A DNA stretch of 64,000 bases from Tildeniella nuda ZEHNDER 1965/U140 (GCA_019358895.1 JAHHIG010000001.1:248001-312000), one strand, 5' to 3'; positions 1 to 10,604 are shown, counted from the first letter of the stretch. Notes: generated from the letters alone by a model not told the origin. Made by a program: numbers and translations.

Positions 1-2
1 GT

Positions 3-359
3 GACGATCGTCGGGGCGCAAATCCCTTTGGGCTATTGTTTCTCATCGTTCTGGCTCCCCTGTCTGCGATGTTGATTCAGCTTGCCATTTCTCGGACACG
101 TGAATTTTCGGCTGATCAGGGTTCTGCCACCATTACAGGCAACCCGATCGCGCTGGCTCATGCCCTTGAAAAACTGGAAGCCGTCGGTCATGAAATTCCC
201 ATGCACGGCAACCCAGCGATGTCGCCGCTGCTGATTGTGAATCCACTGTCAGCGCAAGGACTACAGGCACTCTTTCGGACTCACCCGACGACAGAAGAAC
301 GCATTCGACGCTTAACCGAGTTGGCACAGCAGCAGCCTGTTGATCCAGCGTTTGCTTGA
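3..359 (+). CDS. htpX: HtpX-like M48 zinc metalloprotease, C-terminal part
   Basis: The reading frame is already open at the left edge (it begins Asp-Asp-Arg-Arg-Gly), so the gene starts outside the window and only about 118 C-terminal residues are present. A hydrophobic segment (LLFLIVLAPLSAMLIQLAIS) is followed by SRTREFSADQGSA, the conserved stretch after the last membrane helix of HtpX proteases that carries the third zinc ligand (the Glu of REFSAD), and by the family end motif LFRTHPTTEERIRRL. HtpX is an inner-membrane protease that degrades misfolded membrane proteins. The HEXXH active site would lie upstream and cannot be checked. Confidence 0.85.
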   Translation, partial: DDRRGANPFGLLFLIVLAPLSAMLIQLAISRTREFSADQGSATITGNPIALAHALEKLEAVGHEIPMHGNPAMSPLLIVNPLSAQGLQALFRTHPTTEERIRRLTELAQQQPVDPAFA

Positions 360-791
360 GATGCTTAGGTTTGCTGACGGCGGCTCATGCGCGGCAAAAA
401 CTGGTTAGAGAGGTCATCTACGCTGCTTACAGCGGCTTTCTTTCACTTGAGCAGACCACAAATAGTAGGGTGGGCAATGTCTACCCTACTACTGTATAGA
501 ACTCTTTAACGTTGAAACCCTTTGGCAAGAGGTGAACCAAACCGATCGCTCCTTGAGTTAAACTCAGCCACCTCACGAAACGCCGAGAAAAACGCGTTCG
601 CAGGCAACTGAGGTGCTGGTAACCTGTCTCGTAAAGCAACCCGGTTTCTGCGTCAGCCCTGACATTTCCTGACCTTTAATAAATTTCGTATCGTCTGGTG
701 TGAAATCACAGGTATTTAGCATCACACCTGCTTAGGATGATCTCAGTAATTAAACGTTTCCTGAGCCACTGTTGCTTCCTAATCAAACACT
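360..791. other. 432-bp stretch without a gene
   Basis: No convincing coding frame. It holds a hairpin at 463-491 with a 9-bp perfect stem (TAGTAGGGT / ACCCTACTA) and an 11-base loop. It has no T-run and lies about 100 bases past htpX, so it reads as a dispersed palindromic repeat rather than a clear terminator. A CCCGGTTTCT fragment near 640 resembles half of the palindromes at 7506 and 7558. Confidence 0.5.
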
Positions 792-998
792 ATGACCCAG
801 CTTGAATTGACGCAGTGCCTGCATTTGGCTAAAACGCTAGATTTAATTGTGTCGAGCCGCATGATTAATGGGGTCTTGTATGTCTACAATGCCGCTGGGC
901 AAAAAAGACCGTGGGATAGCTTCGTGTCTGACTATCCGTTAGAACGGCTGCGAGCCATGATCGATCGGATGCAGATACGTCCTAAAGCAGCTAGCTAG
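792..998 (+). CDS. small conserved-looking hypothetical protein
   Basis: A 68-residue protein of unrecognised family with balanced composition, probably cytosolic: an N-terminal helix ([19 protein letters not shown]), a strand-like centre ([15 protein letters not shown]) and a C-terminal basic helix. No signal peptide or membrane segment. Its stop overlaps the pheS stop by 4 bases (the palindrome CTAG read on both strands), so the two genes converge with no space for a terminator. No strong ribosome binding site is seen before the ATG. It could be spurious, but the frame is well filled. Confidence 0.5.
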   Translation: MTQLELTQCLHLAKTLDLIVSSRMINGVLYVYNAAGQKRPWDSFVSDYPLERLRAMIDRMQIRPKAAS

Positions 999-1996
999 AA
1001 TTGTTGCAAAAAGCGCAAATCGCTGGTGTAGAGGCGGCGAATGTCATCAATTTGGTGCAGCACCATTGCCAGACGTTCAACGCCCATACCAGCCGCAAAG
1101 CCTGTATAAACTTCAGGGTCATAACCAACGGCTTTTAAGACATTGGGGTCTACCATACCGCAGCCCATAATCTCTAGCCAGCGTCCTTTCCATTGCACAT
1201 CCACCTCGGCGGATGGCTCTGTAAACGGAAAGAAGCTGGGACGAAAGCGGATCGGCACTTCGCCAAACAGTTGCTCTAAAAATACTTTGATGGTGCCCTT
1301 TAAGTCAGTGAAGGTCAGCCCTTCATCGACTGCCAGGATCTCAACCTGGTGAAAGACCGCAGAATGGGTTGCATCCACCGTATCGCGTCGATAGCAGCGC
1401 CCCGGCATCACAATCCGCACAGGTGGATCGTTGGTTTCCATGTAGCGAATCTGTACAGAAGACGTGTGCGTTCGCATGATGTTGCCATCGGGCAAATACA
1501 GCGTGTCCTGCATGTCGCGCGCGGGATGATCGGGCAAAAAGTTCAACGCCTCAAAGTTGTAATAGTCCGTCTCCATTTCTGGACCTTCGGCGATGGTGTA
1601 GCCCAAACCGACAAAGATGTCATTGACGCGATCCATCATGCCGTTGATTGGGTGAATGCGCCCCTGGGGACGATACACACCGGACATGGTAATATCCAGG
1701 GTTTCCGCCTCAAGCTGTGCTTGAATCTGGGCAGTTTGCAAGGTGGTACGACGACGATCGAGATCGTTCTGAATTGCCTCTTTCACCTCATTTGCCAATG
1801 CCCCAATGCGGGGGCGATCGCTGGCATCAAGCTTGCCCATCCCACCTAGCACTTGAGGAATCGGTCCTTTCTTGCCCAAATACTTCACCCGAAGCTGCTC
1901 CAGTTGCTCCAGCGAGTCCGTCGCTGCCAGAGCCTGTTGTGCTTCCTGCCGAATGGATTCTAATTGTGCTGCAAGTTCTTGAAGCTGAACAGTCAT
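995..1996 (-). CDS. pheS: phenylalanine--tRNA ligase alpha subunit
   Basis: 333 residues, the normal length for bacterial PheS. It charges tRNA-Phe with phenylalanine in an alpha2-beta2 enzyme in the cytosol. The N-terminal coiled coil (about 1-90) includes KYLGKKGPI. The class II catalytic core follows with motif 2 around [13 protein letters not shown] and [22 protein letters not shown], and motif 3 at the C-terminus ([13 protein letters not shown]). pheT is not adjacent, which is common in cyanobacteria. The start ATG is followed by the usual [20 protein letters not shown]-type heptamer repeat lies just upstream at about 2007-2035. Confidence 0.97.
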   Translation of the reverse strand: MTVQLQELAAQLESIRQEAQQALAATDSLEQLEQLRVKYLGKKGPIPQVLGGMGKLDASDRPRIGALANEVKEAIQNDLDRRRTTLQTAQIQAQLEAETLDITMSGVYRPQGRIHPINGMMDRVNDIFVGLGYTIAEGPEMETDYYNFEALNFLPDHPARDMQDTLYLPDGNIMRTHTSSVQIRYMETNDPPVRIVMPGRCYRRDTVDATHSAVFHQVEILAVDEGLTFTDLKGTIKVFLEQLFGEVPIRFRPSFFPFTEPSAEVDVQWKGRWLEIMGCGMVDPNVLKAVGYDPEVYTGFAAGMGVERLAMVLHQIDDIRRLYTSDLRFLQQF

Positions 1997-2242
1997 ACTG
2001 ATGAAGTTATTAGTTGTTAGGTTTTAGTTGTTGGTCTAGTTAGGCTCATAACCACTGGCTGTTAGCTCACTAGACCCTACAGTTTGGCAAGAATCTGAAG
2101 TGGAATTGCTAGTTTTGATGAGACTCAAATAACCGCGCTCAAGCGACCGTCTTTGCTCTTCAGTTTAAAGGCTGAATGGGTATAGATGTGCGATCGCTTG
2201 CCAAAATTTCCCACTCCCGTTCGGCTGAGCTCACGTCGAAGC

Positions 2243-2271
2243 CACTCCCCACTCCCTACTCCCCACTCCCT
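2243..2271. repeat. STRR array, ACTCCCC type, before surE
   Basis: About four units of the heptamer CACTCCC with one variant unit. It ends about 10 bases before the surE start codon and occupies the place where a ribosome binding site is expected. Confidence 0.8.
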
Positions 2272-2280
2272 AACCGACCA

Positions 2281-3087
2281 ATGAAACTACTCATCAGCAA
2301 CGATGACGGCATTTTCGCTCTGGGTATTCGCTCTCTTGCGAACCGTTTAGCAGAAGCAGGACATCACGTAACAGTTGTGTGCCCCGATCGAGAGCGATCG
2401 GCGACCGGGCACGGACTCACGCTGCATCAGCCGATTCGCGCTGACATCGTCGAGTCTGTCTTTCATCCCAGCGTGAAAGCCTGGGCTTGCTCTGGCACCC
2501 CTTCAGATTGCGTTAAACTAGCGCTGTGGGCGTTGTTGGATAGTCCTCCAGATCTGGTGCTTTCTGGCATCAATCATGGGTCTAACCTCGGTACGGACGT
2601 GCTTTACTCAGGCACAGTATCAGCCGCGATGGAGGGTGTCATTGAGGGCATTCCTGGTATTGCGTTTAGTCTTGCCAGTTCTGCGTCATCCGAGTTTCAG
2701 CCAGCCGCCGCGTTTGCTGCCTCGCTGGTGGCGCAATTAGCTAAACAACCGCTGCCAGAACTGCTGTTATTAAACGTGAATGTACCAGCAGTGAAAGCAG
2801 GGGCGATCGCGGGTGTAAAAGCCACTCGTCAGGGCATTCGCCGCTACATCGACGTGTTTGAAAAGCGACTTGACCCACGCGGCAAAACCTACTATTGGCT
2901 GGCTGGTGAATTGCTAGAAGAGGTAGATGATGCTTCTGAGCTAACCGAGCAAACCCTAACGGATGTCCAGGCGATTCGCCAAAACTACATCACACTGACT
3001 CCCTTGCAGTACAACTTGACGGCTGCTTCTGGGCTGGCAAGCTTGAAGAACTGGAAATTTGATCTTCCCGTTGAGTATGCTGAGTAG
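2281..3087 (+). CDS. surE: 5'/3'-nucleotidase SurE
   Basis: 268 residues from the ATG at 2281. This start is chosen because SurE proteins begin [10 protein letters not shown]; an in-frame extension back to 2176 would translate the repeat array and is rejected. SurE is a cytosolic metal-dependent phosphatase acting on nucleoside monophosphates, linked to stationary-phase survival. Visible motifs are NDDG (residues 7-10, metal ligands), the Ser in [12 protein letters not shown], and [25 protein letters not shown], the diagnostic central block. There is no Shine-Dalgarno sequence: the STRR array abuts the start. Downstream is a 400-bp gap. Confidence 0.95.
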   Translation: MKLLISNDDGIFALGIRSLANRLAEAGHHVTVVCPDRERSATGHGLTLHQPIRADIVESVFHPSVKAWACSGTPSDCVKLALWALLDSPPDLVLSGINHGSNLGTDVLYSGTVSAAMEGVIEGIPGIAFSLASSASSEFQPAAAFAASLVAQLAKQPLPELLLLNVNVPAVKAGAIAGVKATRQGIRRYIDVFEKRLDPRGKTYYWLAGELLEEVDDASELTEQTLTDVQAIRQNYITLTPLQYNLTAASGLASLKNWKFDLPVEYAE

Positions 3088-3493
3088 ACGCAGAACGTTA
3101 GCAGTTCACAAGCAATGGAGCAGAGTGTGACATCGCATCAGTGATTCAGCAAGGAGGCTTGACCGCGCTCACTACGAGGACACAGTATGGTAAAAACTTC
3201 CAGCCATTCTGTGCGTATGTGTTGCTGAATGGGTACTGTAACTCAAAGCCCTATGAAAGACAGAGGATATTTGTTACTGTTGCACCGTTTGGGATGATCA
3301 AACGCTACAACCTTGATGAAGAGATCACTGAGTAATGCGATCGCGATCACTGACATAGACGACGATTTTTATAAAGCTGCCTGGAAGGGGCAAATTAGGT
3401 ATCGTTTTTAACATTGTATTCGTCCAGGTTTAGCTTTCTGGTTACCGAGAGCGCTGTTTCTGGAAACTCGATCGAATCTTGCAAGAAATACCC
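3088..3493. other. 406-bp stretch without a supported gene
   Basis: A 64-codon open frame at 3141-3335 (+) has no recognisable homology and no good ribosome site; I do not call it a gene. HIP1 octamers occur near 3338-3350. No terminator was seen after surE. The promoter of the MBL gene presumably lies in the last 100 bases, but no clear element stands out. Confidence 0.4.
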
Positions 3494-4399
3494 ATGTCCA
3501 ATACAGAAAATCAGTTCACAGCCACCTTCTGGGGCGTTCGGGGAAGTATTGCTAGTCCAGGCTCCGCCACGGTTCGCTATGGGGGCAACACTCCTTGCGT
3601 AGAAATGCGAGTAGGGGGCGATCGCCTGATTTTTGACGGCGGCACGGGCATTCGAGTGTTGGGTCAGTCCCTGTTGTCCCAGATGCCACTCGAAGCGCAC
3701 ATGTTTTTTACGCACTCCCACTGGGATCACATTCAGGGCTTTCCGTTTTTTGTGCCAGCGTTTGCGAAGGGTAATCGCTTTAATATTTATGGGGCGATCG
3801 CGCCCAATGGTTCCACGATGGAGCAGCGTCTGAATGATCAAATGCTGCATCCAAATTTTCCGGTGCCGCTACAGATCATGGGCGCAGACCTGAAATTTAA
3901 CGATATTGAAGTCGGACAATCGGTGCAAATCAACGACGTTCTGGTCGAAAATGCCCTGCTGAATCACCCAGGGCAGGCAGTCGGCTACCGGGTTAGCTGG
4001 CGAGGTCATGCAGCCGCTTATGTGACCGATACAGAACATTTTCCAGACCATTTGGATGAGAACGTCTTGTTCTTGGCTGACCAGGCTGATCTGCTGATCT
4101 ATGATGCGACGTATACCGACGAAGAATATTACTCCAAGCAATCTAGTAAAGTCGGTTGGGGGCACTCGACCTGGCAAGAAGCCGTCAAGATTGCCAAAGC
4201 CGCTAACGTGAAAACGCTGGTGATCTTTCATCACGACCCCTTGCACAGCGACGACTTTCTCGATCAAGTAGGAGCTGAAGTTGCCGCCGCTTTTCCTAAC
4301 AGCGTGATGGCGCGGGAGGGTTTAGTGATCCAAATTTCGCCGCCAGCCGCCAGGTTAGACCCGATGTCGATCGAGGCTGAAGTTGGGGTATCGGTGTAG
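3494..4399 (+). CDS. MBL-fold metal-dependent hydrolase
   Basis: 301 residues from the ATG at 3494; the frame opens at a TTG five codons earlier, but ATG with MSNTENQFTATFWGVRGSI is the natural start of this family. The metallo-beta-lactamase signature is FTHSHWDH (an HxHxDH metal site), followed by later ligands at DTEHFPD and IFHHDPLH. The opening TFWGVRGSIASPG and YGGNTPCVEM is typical of the RNase Z / PhnP-like branch that hydrolyses phosphodiesters, but the substrate cannot be read from sequence. Cytosolic, no signal peptide, stands alone on its strand. Confidence 0.85.
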   Translation: MSNTENQFTATFWGVRGSIASPGSATVRYGGNTPCVEMRVGGDRLIFDGGTGIRVLGQSLLSQMPLEAHMFFTHSHWDHIQGFPFFVPAFAKGNRFNIYGAIAPNGSTMEQRLNDQMLHPNFPVPLQIMGADLKFNDIEVGQSVQINDVLVENALLNHPGQAVGYRVSWRGHAAAYVTDTEHFPDHLDENVLFLADQADLLIYDATYTDEEYYSKQSSKVGWGHSTWQEAVKIAKAANVKTLVIFHHDPLHSDDFLDQVGAEVAAAFPNSVMAREGLVIQISPPAARLDPMSIEAEVGVSV

Positions 4400-4482
4400 A
4401 TAAGGTGCTGGGGAGACTGGGAGGCAGCGGGAGCAATACAACACTTAAACCGCCCTTCAGTTCGACTCAGCGAGAGTAAGAC

Positions 4483-4565
4483 TTCCTCTGCTTCCTCCGC
4501 TCCTCTGCTTCCCCCACTCCCCCTGCTTCCCCCACTCCTCCTCTCTTCTCACCCATCTCTCCATC
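4483..4565. repeat. polypyrimidine repeat tract before ribF
   Basis: A degenerate CT-rich tract built from CTGCTTCCCCCACTCC-like and CCTCTGCTTCC units. It fills most of the 206-bp gap between the MBL gene and ribF and belongs to the same family of simple repeats seen elsewhere in the window. Confidence 0.6.
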
Positions 4566-4605
4566 CACTAATCTCGCCGTCCCTTTGTGTGTCAAGATGT
4601 AAAGC

Positions 4606-5553
4606 GTGTGGGTTACTTCGTCGCCAACTACTATTCTGACTCCAACTGCCGTTGCCCTGGGAAACTTTGATGGTGTGCATCAAGGGCATCGACAGGTCAT
4701 TGCACCTGTTCTTTTGGACTCAGACACCGGGCGAGACGATCGCAGCCATGCAACGGTGGTAACGTTTCACCCTCACCCGCAAGAGTTTTTTACCGGACAA
4801 ACGCGCCTTTTGCTGACACCTTTACCTGAAAAGGCGGCACAGCTTAGCGCGATCGGAGTAGAGCAGCTTGTTTTATTGCCCTTTGACCAAACGCTTGCCA
4901 GCTTAAGTCCAGAGCAATTTGTTGAAAATGTTCTTCTAAAGCAACTCAGGGCAACGAAAGTGAGCATTGGCTCCGATTTTTGTTTTGGGCGGCAGCGATC
5001 GGGCACCGCAGAAACCTTGCAGGCGATCGCGGCTAAACACGGCATTGCTGTTAGCATCGCCCCGCTGAAAAATTTGGGAGCCGATCGCATTAGCAGTTCT
5101 GCGATTCGTCAGGCGCTACAGCAAGGAGATATGCAGCGTGCCAACCAGCTCTTGGGGCGATCGTATAGGCTGATTGGCACAGTCGTTCAAGGGCAGCAGC
5201 TTGGGCGGACGATCGGGTTTCCAACAGCAAACTTGCACCTTCCTCCAGACAAATTTTTGCCTTGTTCCGGCACTTACGCTGTTCACGTTCACTGTTGTGA
5301 TCAAGGGAGTGAGGTCGATTTGTCAGTAGTGCCTAAGCTACCTGGCGTGATGAATATTGGCTATCGTCCCACGGTGAACGGTACGACGCAGACGATCGAG
5401 GTGCATCTATTTGATTGGTCAGGTGATTTATACGACCAGACCCTCACGGTCAGCCTGGAAGCGTTCTTGCGATCGGAACAAAAGTTTCCCTCTCTGGATG
5501 CTCTCAAAGCCCAGATTCAGGCAGATTGCGATGCTGCTCGTTTGTTGCTTTAA
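4606..5553 (+). CDS. ribF: bifunctional riboflavin kinase / FAD synthetase
   Basis: 315 residues, normal for RibF. It phosphorylates riboflavin to FMN and adenylates FMN to FAD in the cytosol. The N-terminal FAD-synthetase domain (about 15-185) shows GNFDGVHQGHR (nucleotidyltransferase HxGH-type motif) and the ISSSAIRQAL block. The C-terminal flavokinase domain (about 190-310) shows GRTIGFPTANL, PGVMNIGYRPTV and the end motif QIQADCDAAR. The start is a GTG (4606) with no strong ribosome binding site; no internal ATG precedes the conserved region. Confidence 0.95.
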   Translation: MWVTSSPTTILTPTAVALGNFDGVHQGHRQVIAPVLLDSDTGRDDRSHATVVTFHPHPQEFFTGQTRLLLTPLPEKAAQLSAIGVEQLVLLPFDQTLASLSPEQFVENVLLKQLRATKVSIGSDFCFGRQRSGTAETLQAIAAKHGIAVSIAPLKNLGADRISSSAIRQALQQGDMQRANQLLGRSYRLIGTVVQGQQLGRTIGFPTANLHLPPDKFLPCSGTYAVHVHCCDQGSEVDLSVVPKLPGVMNIGYRPTVNGTTQTIEVHLFDWSGDLYDQTLTVSLEAFLRSEQKFPSLDALKAQIQADCDAARLLL

Positions 5554-5654
5554 GCGGCACTGCCAAACTGCTACTGACCTCTAGGTAACTGGGCACACTA
5601 AGCAAGTAGAGGTTATGACTATTCGCTTTAAGCCACACCTAGAGGATCAACTAA

Positions 5655-6611
5655 ATGGCAAACGAGGGGCACCTTGCTTTGCTCAAGCAGGGTGTAACAA
5701 CCTGGAATGAGTGGTGGTCGCACAATCCGAAGACGATTCCTAATCTTGAAGGTGCAAACCTACAGGGCACCAACCTGCGAGAAGCCAATTTTTATAGGGC
5801 TGACCTTAGAGAAGTCGCCTTCCAGCAAGTTGATCTGAGCATGGCAAACCTGGAAGGGGCAGATCTTGGGGTTGCGATGCTTGAAGGAGCGACCTTTTAC
5901 ACGGCAATCCTTTACAAAGCCAACCTGCGCGAAGCGAACCTTTACAAAGCTGACCTGCGCGAAGCCGATTTGAGCCATGTTGACTTGAGCATGGCAAACC
6001 TGCGTGAGGCAAACCTGAGCACAGCAATTCTGGAAGGCGCAACGCTTTACACGGCGCTCCTCTACAAAGCCAACCTGCGCGAGGCAAGCCTCTACAAAGC
6101 CGACCTGCGCGAGGCGGACTTTAGTATGGCAAATTTGCGCGAGGCTAACCTCAGTATGACCAACCTGAGTATGGCTAACTTGAGCATGACTAATTTAGTT
6201 GGGGCAACTCTTTACGAGGGAAACCTGCGGCAAGCAAACCTGAGCCTGGCAAACCTCTGCATGGCAAATCTCATCGGTGCCACACTGGAGAAAGCCAATT
6301 TAGTCGGTGCCACCCTCATCGGAGTGAACCTCTACAAGGCAAAACTAATCGGCGCAAACTTACGAGAAGCCGACTTGCGAGAGTCTACCCTCAGCATGAG
6401 CGACCTGAGTCATGCCAGCCTGCACGGTGCAAATTTGACCATGGCAAACCTTCAGGGAGCGAACTTGAGCAAGGCGAATTTGACCCTGGCAAATTTTCAG
6501 GATGCCAATTTACATCGGGCAAACCTGGCAGGTGCTAACCTACGGGAAACAAATCTTGCCGGAGCTTACCTGAAAGAGGCTACTATGCCGGATGGCACCG
6601 TGCAGGCTTAA
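5655..6611 (+). CDS. pentapeptide-repeat protein
   Basis: 318 residues, nearly all made of pentapeptide repeats of the form A(D/N)Lxx, for example ANLREANLYKADLREADL. These fold into a right-handed quadrilateral beta-helix. A short non-repeat N-terminus (about 1-30, containing TWNEWWSHNP) precedes the helix. No signal peptide, so probably cytosolic. Such proteins are very common in cyanobacteria and most have no known role; the DNA-gyrase-mimic function of MfpA/Qnr should not be assumed. The near-identical coding repeats make this locus prone to length change by recombination. Confidence 0.9.
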   Translation: MANEGHLALLKQGVTTWNEWWSHNPKTIPNLEGANLQGTNLREANFYRADLREVAFQQVDLSMANLEGADLGVAMLEGATFYTAILYKANLREANLYKADLREADLSHVDLSMANLREANLSTAILEGATLYTALLYKANLREASLYKADLREADFSMANLREANLSMTNLSMANLSMTNLVGATLYEGNLRQANLSLANLCMANLIGATLEKANLVGATLIGVNLYKAKLIGANLREADLRESTLSMSDLSHASLHGANLTMANLQGANLSKANLTLANFQDANLHRANLAGANLRETNLAGAYLKEATMPDGTVQA

Positions 6612-6721
6612 CGTTTGCGTCATTGACCCTTAGCGATCGCCTGACTTAGGAATGAGGATTCGATAAGAACTCTGTAACCAGTGTTAGCCATTAGCCGTAA
6701 CACATTAAAGCAGGGGAGTCG

Positions 6722-6820
6722 ATGCATTACACCACTCGTTTCCTAGACGACGGAACGGCTATTCAGCATCCTACAGAGGGAGAGGCTCAGGTTCTTAAAG
6801 ACGCGCTCCTTGAGACTTAG
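6722..6820 (+). CDS. possible 32-residue small protein
   Basis: A short open frame starting MHYTTRFLDDGTAIQHP and ending in TAG, with a good purine-rich site (GGGGAG) four bases before the ATG. The composition is protein-like (acidic, no low complexity). It could be a genuine small protein or the remains of a longer gene. It lies between the pentapeptide-repeat gene and the DUF308 gene. I do not recognise the family. Confidence 0.3.
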   Translation: MHYTTRFLDDGTAIQHPTEGEAQVLKDALLET

Positions 6821-6843
6821 ACAGGCGTATTAGCCATCCATCA

Positions 6844-7407
6844 CTAACCAGGTTGTGATGCATTGAGCGAAGAACGGGCAGCGATCGCCAAAAAGATTCT
6901 GGAAACACCTGTAAAGATAATGCTGATGCCAACCAGCAGCCCGATCGCAAAAGGACCATTGAAGGGCCACTCAAACCAGATTAAACCGCCCAGAACAAGC
7001 GTCGTGATGCCGTTAGCCAGCGACCAGATCCAGTTTGGTTGAGAGCGCCGTTGAAACGCATACACAATTTCAAACACACCTTCTGTCAGCAAAAACGCAC
7101 CCAGTGCCAGTGTGAGCGTCAGGATGCCTTGCAGTGGATACACCAGCAGTAGTACAGCAGTGCCAATGTAGAGAAGGCTCAATAAAAGCTGCCACACGAA
7201 GCCGCCTTCCTGTCGCGTTTGAAAGGTGTAAACCAGTTTGGAAACACCGCTAAAGAGAATAATCCACGCAATCCAGCTTTCGGCAGCGAGTGTGCTGAAA
7301 AAAGGAAAGGCGATCGCGGCGATTCCTAATAAGATCAGCAGCACGCCAACCACGATCGACCCATTTAGACGACTTTTAACGTCGTTGGTCGAAACCCCAG
7401 TACTCAT
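6844..7407 (-). CDS. DUF308 / HdeD-like membrane protein
   Basis: 187 residues with about six transmembrane helices, for example VVGVLLILLGIAAIAFPFF, SWIAWIILFSGVSKLVYTF and FAIGLLVGISIIFTGVSRIF. Duplicated helical pairs with G-hinges and the pattern LxGxxxLVxxFQxR are typical of the HdeD/DUF308 family, linked to acid resistance in enterobacteria; its role in cyanobacteria is unknown. Inner membrane. The frame starts at ATG 7407 with CGAGG upstream. Divergent neighbours are more than 100 bp away. Confidence 0.8.
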   Translation of the reverse strand: MSTGVSTNDVKSRLNGSIVVGVLLILLGIAAIAFPFFSTLAAESWIAWIILFSGVSKLVYTFQTRQEGGFVWQLLLSLLYIGTAVLLLVYPLQGILTLTLALGAFLLTEGVFEIVYAFQRRSQPNWIWSLANGITTLVLGGLIWFEWPFNGPFAIGLLVGISIIFTGVSRIFLAIAARSSLNASQPG

Positions 7408-7505
7408 CGATATACCTCGTTACTTGCCTAAGTTATTTCCTCAAATTGTAGGACTGTCGTCTCTACCTTGAGATCCTTCGTTTGGAGGAATTGAATCGCC
7501 TGGAC

Positions 7506-7572
7506 AGAAACCGGGTTTCTCTATCAGACGATGCCGTTGAACCTCCAGATTGGGTCTAGAAACCCGGTTTCT
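7506..7572. repeat. pair of AGAAACC-n-GGTTTCT palindromes
   Basis: Two 15-bp palindromes, AGAAACCGGGTTTCT at 7506-7520 and AGAAACCCGGTTTCT at 7558-7572, each seven bases, one spacer, seven bases. They differ only at the centre. The second directly abuts the MITE-like element that begins at 7573. Partial copies occur near 640 and 18483. Confidence 0.75.
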
Positions 7573-7748
7573 CTTAGGAGTTGTACAGAAATAACAGCAT
7601 GGTCTGTAGCCGTCAGCCGTCAGCGAAAAGCTGATAGCTGATAGCTGATAGCTGATAGCTGATAGCTGATAGCTGATAGCTGATAGCTGATAGCTGATAG
7701 CTGATAGCTGATCCAAAAGTGTGCAGTTATTTTTCAGCAAGCTCTTAA
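7573..7748. mobile_element. MITE-like element, copy 1, with 12-unit AGCTGAT core
   Basis: This 176-bp element shares both ends with the copy at 19591-19724. Its outer ~27 bases (from CTTAGGAGTTG at the left to AGCTCTTAAG at the right) form imperfect terminal inverted repeats, about 21 of 27 matching with one gap. The core 7629-7712 is a perfect tandem array of 12 heptamers AGCTGAT. It has no coding capacity. It fills the gap between the DUF308 gene and the end of glcF. Calling it mobile is an inference from the inverted ends and the two copies. Confidence 0.65.
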
Positions 7749-7763
7749 GGCTGGTCGATGTGT

Positions 7764-9209
<1,446 letters not shown>

Positions 9210-9212
9210 GAC

Positions 9213-10604
9213 TTAAATTTTGCCTACAAAGCGGTGAGGGCTTAAACGATCGTCTGGATCAAAGTGGTGTTTTAATTGGCGCATTAGGGGCAGCGCGTTG
9301 CCAGAGTAGCCCCATACATCGATCGCCTGTTTCATTGCGATCGGAGCCTGCAAAACAGACAGAAAGCCACCCTTTGCCTGACAGAGCGATCGCACTTGCA
9401 AGAGATCTGATGGGGTGACAGCATCGAATACCAATCTGCCCAGTCCACTAGCTATATGAATTTGTCCAAACCAGGGCACGATCGCCAAGTCCTTGATCGC
9501 CAAGTCCTTAAGGGTTGTCAGCAGCGCTACGGCTTCGGAGGGGCGTATTCCTATTTTGCAAGTAATCGCGTCGGTCTGGTTGTTCACCGTCATGCGTTTT
9601 TGTAAGCGTTGCCATAGAGCGGTGTCATCAGCAGCAGCAAAACAGGAGCAAGCTAACCCCAACGCTTGACCGACTTCAATCATGCGCTTGGTTTGCTCCT
9701 GGACATTGGGCAAGCTGCTCTGAAATCGCACTGCCAGGGCAGTACCCGCGATCGCCAGTTCTCCAGCTACCGACTCGGACAAGATATCTGCACTAGCGGG
9801 TGTTAGCGCTGAACTCAGGAGCGTTTGAGTCGCTTGAGCGATCGCGCCTGTAGCACCGCTCAGCACAATGGTTTGTGACGCTTCGGGCAACGGGTAAACG
9901 CGAAAGGTTACTTGCGTGATGATGCCCAAAGTGCCGTAGGAGCCAGTGAAAAGCTTCATCAGGTCATAGCCTGCGACGTTTTTTACGACCCGTCCACCTG
10001 CTTTAGCAACCTGTCCATCGGCGCGGACAAACGACAGCCCTAGAAGCATATCTCGCACACTGTTATACCGCTGACGCAGTGAGCCTGTGTCTGCGGTTGC
10101 CACAATGCCACCGATCGTCGCCTGGTCTGGATAAGCAGGATCGATCGCCAAAAACTGTCCCGCTTTTGCCAATGTTGCCTGCAAGTCAGCGAACCGCATC
10201 CCTGCTTCGACTGTCACCGTCAAATCACCCACTGCATGGTCAATCAATTGATTTAGCCGCTCTGTACTCACCATCAGCAAAGGTGGAAGGTTTTCTTCCT
10301 CCTGCCTTCTGCCCTCTGCCCTCTGCCCTCCCACCAATCCGCCCCAGTGCAGCTTACTCCCCGCACCACAGGGTAAGAGAGGTTGGCGATCGGTGGCTGT
10401 TACCACTGCGGACAGAGCGGTTGGCGTGTTGGGATAAGTGATACTACTGGCAAGCGTTTCGGGCGTGACTGATCGCCGAATCATCGCTTTTTGGCTCAGA
10501 GGTAGTGTGTCCCAGCCATGTAGCTCGATCGCCTCAACTGGGCGCGCTGAGAATTGGAGCGTATGCTGGAGATCGGCACCATTTTTTGCAGAAGGCATTC
10601 CCAT
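9213..10604 (-). CDS. glcE: glycolate dehydrogenase FAD-binding subunit GlcE
   Basis: 463 residues of the FAD-linked oxidase (VAO/PCMH) fold. FAD-binding motifs are visible: PCGAGSKLHWGG, VEAGMRFADLQATLA, YPDQATIGGIVATADTGSLR and GGRVVKNVAGYDLMKLFTGSYGTLGIIT. The length and the short C-terminus (HHFDPDDRLSPHRFVGKI) fit GlcE rather than the longer GlcD. It lies 3 bases before glcF. Between the FAD-binding motifs sits the stretch VGGQRAEGRRQEEENLPP, encoded by a GGCAGAAG-type repeat array, which reads as an insertion. Acts at the membrane or in the cytosol with GlcF and GlcD. Confidence 0.88.
   Translation of the reverse strand: MGMPSAKNGADLQHTLQFSARPVEAIELHGWDTLPLSQKAMIRRSVTPETLASSITYPNTPTALSAVVTATDRQPLLPCGAGSKLHWGGLVGGQRAEGRRQEEENLPPLLMVSTERLNQLIDHAVGDLTVTVEAGMRFADLQATLAKAGQFLAIDPAYPDQATIGGIVATADTGSLRQRYNSVRDMLLGLSFVRADGQVAKAGGRVVKNVAGYDLMKLFTGSYGTLGIITQVTFRVYPLPEASQTIVLSGATGAIAQATQTLLSSALTPASADILSESVAGELAIAGTALAVRFQSSLPNVQEQTKRMIEVGQALGLACSCFAAADDTALWQRLQKRMTVNNQTDAITCKIGIRPSEAVALLTTLKDLAIKDLAIVPWFGQIHIASGLGRLVFDAVTPSDLLQVRSLCQAKGGFLSVLQAPIAMKQAIDVWGYSGNALPLMRQLKHHFDPDDRLSPHRFVGKI
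10297..10332. repeat. STRR array inside the glcE coding region
   Basis: About five units of CTGCCCT/CTGCCTT on the plus strand. The reading frame of glcE stays open through it. The same heptamer type occurs outside genes at 31134-31182 and 53338-53365. Confidence 0.8.

Noticed and set aside
1349-1849. 166-codon open frame opposite pheS
   Set aside because: Antisense shadow of a clearly functional gene.
3141-3335. 64-codon open frame (+)
   Set aside because: No recognisable homology, no ribosome site, unusual composition; could be chance.
5655-6611. Pentapeptide protein as a gyrase-protecting resistance factor
   Set aside because: The repeat alone does not indicate gyrase interaction; most cyanobacterial members are unrelated to it.
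7629-7712. Tandem array considered as a CRISPR
   Set aside because: The unit is 7 bases with no spacers and no cas genes; it is a simple heptamer array.
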